From Terriglobia bacterium (GTDB taxonomy: Bacteria > Acidobacteriota > Terriglobia > UBA7540): a stretch of 5,236 nt of DNA. The number at the start of each line of letters is the position of its first letter. The stretch's first letter is position 1. A program made the position numbers and the translations under genes. The stretch lies in NCBI GenBank assembly GCA_030042795.1, contig JASHYZ010000347.1, positions 1 to 5,236 of the forward strand. Direction: 5' to 3'. The notes beneath the pieces are model-generated. The model was not told the origin of the DNA, searched no databases, and saw only the letters and a list, made by a program, of their open reading frames with translations. Of this stretch, positions 5,230-5,236 are shown in pieces.

Positions 5230-5236
5230 GGGTGGT

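Overview
The window is GC-rich, gene-dense bacterial chromosome. It most resembles an acidobacterium or a similar soil bacterium. That placement is an inference from the pair of secreted DUF4097-type proteins carrying many TGSGD repeats, the base composition and the short degenerate intergenic repeats. No rRNA, tRNA or other taxonomic marker is present. I see no phage gene, transposase, integrase, CRISPR array or RNA gene.

Layout: (1) Bases 2-178 are the 3' end of an O6-alkylguanine-DNA alkyltransferase gene (ogt), running in from the left edge. (2) Bases 244-2127 hold two same-strand paralogous genes, 24 bp apart, for exported beta-solenoid-like DUF4097 proteins with an 18-residue TGSG(D) repeat. 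(3) Bases 2157-3203 on the minus strand encode a galactose-1-phosphate uridylyltransferase-family protein, convergent with the DUF4097 pair. (4) A 129-bp divergent intergenic region (3204-3332) carries a dyad and a -10-like hexamer. (5) Bases 3333-4406 encode a BadF/N-acetylglucosamine-kinase-type sugar kinase. (6) Bases 4478-5077 on the minus strand encode 3-methyladenine DNA glycosylase I (tag). (7) Bases 5078-5236 have no gene but contain repeat-like structure: a heptamer repeat, a 10-bp inverted repeat and a GC-rich hairpin.

How the genes relate: the two DUF4097 genes almost certainly form one transcriptional unit and act outside the cytoplasm. The uridylyltransferase and the sugar kinase diverge from one control region and may serve linked sugar-phosphate metabolism (inference). 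The two DNA-repair genes at the ends both deal with alkylation damage (O6-alkylguanine and 3-methyladenine), but they are separated by unrelated genes.

The most notable signals are in the DUF4097 pair. The paralogues differ in the array by exactly two 18-residue coils. In the second protein, acidic and non-acidic residues alternate from coil to coil at the position after TGSG, which suggests a 36-residue two-coil unit. The uridylyltransferase has Glu where the family usually has Gln after the catalytic HPH. I do not see a clearly new multi-gene system; the tandem repeat-protein pair is the best candidate for follow-up.
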